In this document: positions 57,535 through 64,000 of the stretch, one piece after another
How positions within the stretch are numbered: the first letter of the stretch is position 1
How the letters are laid out: the number at the start of each line of letters is the position of its first letter
NCBI RefSeq assembly: GCF_963422355.1
Contig: NC_085105.1
Coordinates: 1,984,052-2,048,051, forward strand
DNA: 64,000 nt
From: Corticium candelabrum
Lineage: Eukaryota > Porifera > Homoscleromorpha > Homosclerophorida > Plakinidae
Reading direction: 5' to 3'
Notes under the pieces: generated by a model
What the model saw: only the letters and a program-made list of their open reading frames with translations
Told to the model about the DNA's origin: nothing
Database searches by the model: none
Translations under genes and position numbers: made by a program

Positions 57535-58032
57535 TTACAGCATCCATATCGTCTGGTCCATATTTCTAGCAATTCCTACAATGCACTGATTTGATTGTGT
57601 AATACTACTTGAGTAAACTAATAAATTCTTTGCATTTACAATCATTTGCTCTTGCACTTTCCCGGTCCATTTTTGGTCTTCTTTTTCTAAGCAGTCTACA
57701 CGGAGCTTGCTAAGCGTCATCTAAAATGTTAAGTTATCTTACCTTTTCACTTAACTTTTTAGTAGATCGATGTCAATACCTGTGTGTCAAACATTTGATA
57801 ATGTGTTTGTTTCAATATCTCTTGGTCAGCTGTTTTAGCATATTCTTGTCCAGAGAGTAAACAGCGTCTTGAAACATTACTGTCGTTTGCCTTGCTTTCA
57901 TAAACGTCATGACAGCTGCTTGTGTTGATCGAGTTTTCAGCACTATGGTATTGATCAGAAGTTTGTTCAGATGCAGAAGGTAAGCATTTGATGACGTGGA
58001 GTACTCGATCTAGCCAGGTCAAGTTGTTGTCT
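57535..58032 (-). CDS. Unidentified gene, at least two exons (partial model)
   Basis: The - strand exon 58032-57780 (LTWLDRVLHVIKCLP..., Ser/Asp/Glu-rich, ending MFDTQ) has a GTTTTACAG acceptor and a GTATTG donor. The next exon from 57720 starts MTLSKLRVDCLEKEDQKWTGK, in the same phase. A possible last exon near 57520-57430 reads DFELEDDFLPWLERC to a stop, but its acceptor is unclear. A + strand ATG at 57431 overlaps it. No family is recognised. Confidence 0.4.
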
Positions 58033-58130
58033 GTAAAACATGATGGGAATTAATGACTAATTAAAATAAAATTTGCTACAACCTAGTTATACATTTCTGC
58101 TATTATCATTGATGCAATACACTCCTTATT

Positions 58131-58212
58131 ATTCTGTAAAGGATTGCAACAGTTAGTAGATATACGACAGCATTCTGTAAAGGATTGCAACAGTTAGTAG
58201 ATATACGACAGC
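58131..58212. repeat. Perfect 41-bp tandem duplication
   Basis: Two identical copies (58131-58171, 58172-58212), each starting ATTCTGTAAAGGATTGCAAC, followed by the first bases of a third. Confidence 0.95.
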
Positions 58213-58492
58213 ATTCTGTTAGACCCCAGTTTCTAACTATTTGTTTACTTACTGTAGCAACAGATGTGTAGAGTTGTATTCTGTAAACTAGGAGTGTTTG
58301 GCTACTTCTACACTGTAACTGACAATACTTGGTTTGATGATTATACTGTGTATGGACATCTGTATGTTCTACCTGTATCCACCTTAGTTAATACAGCTAC
58401 ATTGACCGTCTGACTGTTAATTTGCATTATTGAGAAGTACTTAATAATGTCTAATTTTTAGAATCTAAGAATTTCATGACACTTGTACGTAC

Positions 58493-58494
<2 letters not shown>

Positions 58495-58553
<59 letters not shown>

Positions 58554-58572
58554 CGCGCGCTCGCGCTCGCTC
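58495..58572. repeat. (TG)n-(CG)n alternating purine-pyrimidine tract
   Basis: About 24 TG units pass directly into 8 CG units and CTCGCGCTCGCTC. This is a classic Z-DNA-prone composition, and the only long CG run in the window. Confidence 0.93.
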
Positions 58573-58616
58573 ATGGGTTTGTAGGTATAAAGAAACATTC
58601 TATGTGTGTCCGTCAG

Positions 58617-58619
58617 TCA

Positions 58620-58660
<41 letters not shown>

Positions 58661-58668
58661 CGTGTCTA

Positions 58669-58701
<33 letters not shown>

Positions 58702-58702
58702 A

Positions 58703-58763
<61 letters not shown>

Positions 58764-58772
58764 GCGTGTCTA

Positions 58773-58838
<66 letters not shown>

Positions 58839-58854
58839 AGTCTGTCTGTCTGTC
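58617..58854. repeat. (TGTC)n array
   Basis: Nearly 240 bp of TGTC with internally repeated GCGTGTCTATC variants at about 58661 and 58764, suggesting a higher-order unit of about 100 bp. The right edge runs into CAAAGAACATATAT, the same LINE-3'-end-like sequence as at 48536. Confidence 0.95.
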
Positions 58855-60204
58855 AAAGAACATATATACAAAATCTCAATTAAAGCTATTACAATCTAGA
58901 TATAGCTAAAACTACTGCCTCTTTCAGAGCAATCTACGAACAGTTGTTACAATGCTGTCTGTATTGTTTGTGTAAATGTCTATACAAGCTAGTTTATTTC
59001 GCCAGAAGTCTCGCAAGGGTAAAAGGCTACACTCTAGACACCCATGCAAGCATGCAAATCAAGTGTTTAGTTTGTAGCTCACCGAAATCTACTCTACCTT
59101 GGTTCATAACGTGTCTTCTAGCAGTCAGGTAATGATGATATTGCTGATGTAATTCTTTAGTGTGTAATGCAAGGCAATATAATTGGATTGCGTCCAAGGG
59201 CTTGGGTCAACTAGGGCTGCGTCCAGTGGGGCTGCCCAAGTTCCCTAGAAAACACGGGGAGTTTTGTGACGTTTTTACTTAAAATAGCGTGCTTCCAGAC
59301 TGTATCAGACAATCCATTATCTAATTAGAAATGACCGATCGCATGCAATTCTATTTGGCCTATTGACGCCCCAATTGTTGGGGTCTGTACTGTACTTGCA
59401 CTCACGTGCATTACTTGAATTTTAATAATATGGTATGCAGAAATGCGAGGAAAGCAAGAACCTATATCTAGCAACTAGGCGACGTAGGAGATAGAAGTCT
59501 GTCTAGTAGCGTGGATCATGTTAAGTTGTGCTCAGTCGAAGGCGGCGGTCGCTTTTTGAGAGTCGCTCTAGAGACTCAAAAGGTTAATAAATTTATTTAG
59601 AGTGTTTCTTTGCTGCTACTCTGTTTCCCTATTACATGTAGATTAGACATTTGCTGGCTGTTACTTTAAGGTATGGACTGGATGGCTTTGCGTGCAATAT
59701 GCCATGCATGTTGCAACAAATTGTGAGCACTTCGGTCTGCATCCGAAATTAATGTACTTTGTTACTAGTAGTACTCTATGTCAGTTTCTTTAAAGATAGC
59801 CGCACCCATGCAGGGGCGCGCAGCTGTTGTGAGACGCCACTGCTTTAGTTTCTACGGCTAGACTATCTTCGTAACAAGGTTTGTAGAATGTGCATATATA
59901 TCATGATCTTTTGGTGACGCTCTATGGATTATGTCAGATAAAATAATTTTTCCCGTACTTCCCCTACTAGTAATTATATTGTATTGAGTAATCATGACCT
60001 AACTTTTATCACCTCGTGACTTTTGCTTAGCTAGCCATTTCTCAGCGCGCATCGGTTGATTTCTTAGTACAGCTGGTGTCAAGATGTCTCTAAAAGGCTG
60101 GTGATTACGTCTAACGTACAGCGTACACTTTCGTACCAGCTGCATGCTGTTTCGGATGTGGCTTGAATTGACATCTTTCTACTTGTCTAGCTACGGCCTA
60201 GACG

Positions 60205-61566
60205 ATGAGCCAAAACGAAACAGTGTGCGACGATTTGAAGGTAGAGACGGTGGTTTACAAGTGTCACGTTAGTTAGGTGGGTATGGTGTGTGCAGACTGA
60301 AGAAAGCCAGCTCTGGAGAGACCGGGAAGAGTCTTCCAGTTTATTTGACGATCAGAATGCAAAACTATTCAAAATATTCGGACGACAATCCGAAATCGAC
60401 AAACAATTAAAACAGTTGTCATTGGAAAATACCATGGTATGCTCGTAAGTTTGAGAAATCTAGTAAACACTAGACTCGAGCCAGTCTCTCCCCGCCTTTG
60501 TCATTACCCGGATTGTCAAGTAAACACGGCATTAGGCGTATGAACAGCATGCATGCCGCGGCGGCACAGACTACACTAGCGCATTCTAGATACCAGTTCT
60601 ATTTACTTTGTTGCGACTACATTGTGATTAGGGTATGCAGCAGGAAAAAGCTCTTCTTAGGAAAGAACAGCAAGACTATGACTGCGATATACAAAATTTG
60701 ATTACACAGAGAGCCGCGACGTGGACAAGACGAAATGAGGCCGACGAGCGTCTATCTCGTTTTCAATCTAGAGCAGCTAAAAAGAGTCAAGCGGTAACGA
60801 GTTTTGAATAATGTACATTTGATCATAGTGCACGGTTGGTGCTTGTTGCAAGCATTTTCGCTACATTCGCGAAGTCTACACCTGCATGGTGACACAAAAC
60901 GACTTGCATGGACAAACTCGGATGCGCAGGCGCGGGTAAACTGGCCACTACGAGACAAGACAAACCGACGAACATCAATTGTGCGCGTATACATAAGTAA
61001 ATCTGCCACGTTTCGTTACACCAGGATGAGCCAAGTGGTATAGCTCCACGTCTCGGCTTTTGGGAAAGCACCAGCCATTCAAGAGACCATGACATGAAAC
61101 GTTTACATGAAGAGGTAAATACCCATAATTGTTGACAAGAGTCTGATTTTTCTGATTCTAACTGAGTGCAATTTGTTGACTTAGCTTGAGCTCCAGAAAG
61201 AAAGTGAAAAAGCTAAAGAAAAAAACGTGGCTAGAAAAATGAACCTCTCACTGCAATTGAAAGTAAGATTCTTAGTAACTTTAGCGGTGACATTAATTGT
61301 AATTAGATGTTACAGGACCAGCTGGAAAACGAGCGCCAAGACAATGCTGTATTTACGCTGTGGATAAAACGGTATACCTAGAGTTAAAGTCTGTATTACT
61401 GTACTTGCAGCGATCACACACTCAACCCCTTGGAAACATAAAGCTAAACGAGGAGGTAAGTAGTGGCACAATTGGTTAACGTTGTAGCAGAATTGGCTGT
61501 GGTTTTAGATTGCGGATTTCGTTTTTGGAAAAATTCCTCTTTGTGGTCAACTTGTATACAAGTAAG

Positions 61567-61640
<74 letters not shown>

Positions 61641-61657
61641 ACACACACACACACACA

Positions 61658-61740
<83 letters not shown>

Positions 61741-61848
61741 ACACAGACACACACAGACACACACAGACACACACACACACACACACAGACACAGACACAG
61801 ACACAGACACAGACACAGACACAAACACAGACACAGACAGACAGACAG

Positions 61849-61891
<43 letters not shown>

Positions 61892-62968
61892 TGTCTGTAT
61901 ATATATTTTGATCGTTACCTAAGCATGTGCATGTGTTGTGTAGATAGCTTTGTCTGTCAATGCCGCTATTTTTGTTATAGAACTGAAGGTGAAGACCATG
62001 AGAGTACAACAAGAACAGAAAGTAGTAAGTATCTTTTCTGAATTTACCAGCTGCATGCATGCAACAACCTTTGAGAGATATCACGTGATCGTCCATTCAA
62101 TCTCGTTACATCAGTGATGCATGTCATGTCTCTCTATCTATAGCTATACCTCAGAAAGATCCAAACAATAAACCGACAGAAATGTGCTCATCTACCAGTA
62201 TGGACTGCATGAATACATTAAAAGAAGGACAAGGCTCTAACTTGAGAAACGAGGAGGTTCTTTCTGCTAAAAGCACGGAATCTGTCGTAAGTAAAAATCT
62301 ACCAATACTCAACGCTCAAACAGACCAGGTCTAGTTCTTGTTTTCATTAATTGCTGGGTTATCTGTATGTGATAATATTTGTCAACAAATATTTTAGTTA
62401 GTTTATAACTGTCATTCTAACACGAATCTCCATCTGAGAAAAATCGTTACCGTCTGTTTATCAATAATTTACTGTACCATTCAGGTATGCACTTGCCTAT
62501 ATTGCTTTCCGGACATATGCTTGTCTTCATCAAAACCAAAGCAGGTGTAGCAATAAATTTGATTAAAATCTTTTATGTCACAACGAAAAGTCTAGTTGAG
62601 TCTGCATGGTATCTATCCACTGTTAAACATCTATATAGCTTCAACTTGTGAGCGCTGCATTTCTATATGTTTCGTGCTACTGTAAAATCATCTTTACTTA
62701 ACCAATGAACTACAGTGTACTCTAACTCAGTTCTGTAGACATCGATTTGTAATCTGCACACGATCGACCTTGCAGCTCTAGCAATCACCATGCAGTATTA
62801 GCTTGGATTAATTAACAAAACCTAATTGACATACATTAATTAACATGTTTTTTATTGCAGGCAATTTACTGCAAGGACACTATATGTTCAAATACTCAAC
62901 CTAAGTGTGCTGAGAGTGGGGAGAAAGCGAGACAGCTTACTCTCAAAGCCAGCACACCAACCAGCTAA
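60205..62968 (+). CDS. Coiled-coil protein of unknown function
   Basis: Ten exons join into 303 codons: 60205-60240, 60296-60436, 60641-60793, 61025-61114, 61185-61262, 61316-61348, 61411-61455, 61944-62028, 62144-62286, 62861-62968. The start MSQNETVCDDLK is followed by long charged helices (FGRQSEIDKQLKQLSLEN; LLRKEQQDYDCDIQNLITQR; KESEKAKEKNVARK) with heptad-like leucines. The C-terminal third is Ser/Thr/Asn-rich with a few Cys and no MATH domain. Exons 1-7 are all phase 0, which fits coiled-coil exon repetition. Exon 8's boundaries are least certain. It shares exons with the gene at 54886, so the pair arose by duplication. No known family could be assigned. Confidence 0.6.
61570..61888. 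repeat. (CA)n with CAGACA variants
   Basis: About 320 bp of CA units with CAGA interruptions that become regular (ACAGAC) near 61790-61850. It lies in intron 7 of the coiled-coil gene. Confidence 0.96.
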
Positions 62969-63496
62969 GCACTGCTCCAATGAAAGTGAGCACTACAGAT
63001 ACTCAAGATGCTAGATCTTAGAGCGAAGAGAAATTGACTCCTTCCAGTGCCAGTCGGATACCGTTGTATGCTCGATAGAGTGAGCACGTACCGCTGTGCA
63101 TGGCAACCCGATTCGGGTCTGCTAATTAATAGGCAGCTAGAGTGCCATATTCGGATTGGACTAATTAATTAAGTCACAAAATAAAGTTGGATATATTGTT
63201 TTGTGCGTGTAATTGATTTCTTCAGTGCGTATTTGGATGTTGGCACATGTTAATGAACCGGGATCACTAAATGTTTTAAAGCATGCGCACGCCTAGGCCT
63301 GTCGCTGAGGCTATACTAGGACATCTATATGTTTATTGTTTTATGCAAGCTTCTGTAGTAATGCAGTGGCAATACGTCGCGTCCTACGCGTAATTACAAT
63401 TACATAACGTTACAGGGAATATTCCTTCACACGCTACAACCGACGAGATGCAATGGGCACTGTCAAGTCAACTACACACGTAGCTTAGAACTAGCA

Positions 63497-63900
63497 ATGT
63501 ACTTCCAAACGTACTGCAAATCAGGAAACTTACCTACGCTAGAACACCCAAACATTGATTTTAATCTCAACAACGAGGCACAAGTACGTACTCCAATCGC
63601 AACGACACCATGTCACTGCACACGTACTGGGAAGTACCTACTTGCAAGCATGCACAAATTACACCACGTACAGGTCACTAGACACAAGCATCCCAAACAC
63701 TTGTCTACATACAGATGGCTGAGAAAGGACAGGCACTGGCAGTCTTATCATCAAACCGTAAATCTGTTCACTTCACTACAAGACCCAAGCTTCCTAAACA
63801 CTTGTTTATACAGGTGGCTGAGAAGGGACAGGCAGTCTAGATCTTACCATCAAACAGTAAATCAGTTCGGTGAGGGCCTTTGTCGCTCTCAGTCTCTCTG
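63497..63900 (+). other. Edge region with tandemly duplicated small exons
   Basis: Two candidate exons about 100 bp apart share ATACAG|RTGGCTGAGAARGGACAGGCA and end before GTAAATC (about 63713-63759 and 63812-63861). Both would begin [MV]AEKGQA; the second has an in-frame TAG. Upstream, NIDFNLNNEAQ (about 63550-63583) precedes a GTAC donor. This may be the start of a gene continuing past the edge, related in style to the coiled-coil genes. Confidence 0.3.
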
Positions 63901-64000
63901 TTCACTTACTCTCTGTTCGCTATGACTCGAATCTGTTCGCTTACTCTCTGTTCGCTTGAAAGTCATGATCACTAATCAAAATTGGAACGTCGTGCGAGAC

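Noticed and set aside
58606-58899. ORFs of repeated SVCLSVCL type over TGTC arrays (also 3981, 47256, 48345)
   Set aside because: Pure translation of a tetranucleotide microsatellite.

Overview
The window is nuclear DNA from an animal. Genes are intron-rich with canonical GT-AG junctions, introns are packed with long (CA)n/(GT)n and (TGTC)n arrays, and the recognisable proteins are metazoan: PI4KA-type lipid kinase, dermatopontin, collagen/H-lectin, TRAF-type MATH, and piggyBac, Tigger, gypsy and LINE elements. Base composition, small exons and the gene repertoire suggest an early-branching marine invertebrate such as a sponge or cnidarian. That placement is inference; nothing here names the species. 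Gene models below were joined by hand, using exon phase and overall reading frame as the check.

Layout. 1-9.3 kb: the catalytic 3' part of a PI4KA-type phosphatidylinositol 4-kinase gene (+ strand, 15 exons, 5' end outside the window), with LINE 3' fragments and microsatellites in its introns. 9.0-23.6 kb: a tandem duplication of about 7.4 kb carrying the PI4KA terminal exons and a five-intron piggyBac transposase gene. Unit 1 holds an apparently intact 867-residue transposase. Unit 2 is damaged and carries a nested 1.16 kb TTAA-flanked piggyBac derivative. 22.8-46.6 kb: a second, larger tandem duplication (about 13.5 kb per unit). Unit A carries a secreted dermatopontin gene and a secreted collagen/H-lectin gene, both on the - strand. 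Unit B carries a dermatopontin pseudogene and only the orphan first exon of the collagen/lectin gene, its body being replaced by a decayed Ty3/gypsy fragment. 46.9-51.7 kb: a nine-exon gene for a 461-residue multi-pass membrane protein whose layout resembles the insect gustatory/odorant receptor superfamily (gustatory receptor-like, GRL). 52.8-53.1 kb: a LINE remnant. 54.9-63 kb: two related coiled-coil genes, a MATH-domain gene beside the first, and a short - strand gene between them. The right edge holds tandemly duplicated small exons of an unidentified gene.

Functional picture. PI4KA is the housekeeping gene. The dermatopontin and collagen/lectin genes would make extracellular-matrix or lectin-type secreted proteins, and both join a signal-peptide exon in phase 1 to their body. 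The rest of the interval is a history of serial tandem duplication and transposon insertion. Paralogous units provide 'empty sites' that date several insertions.
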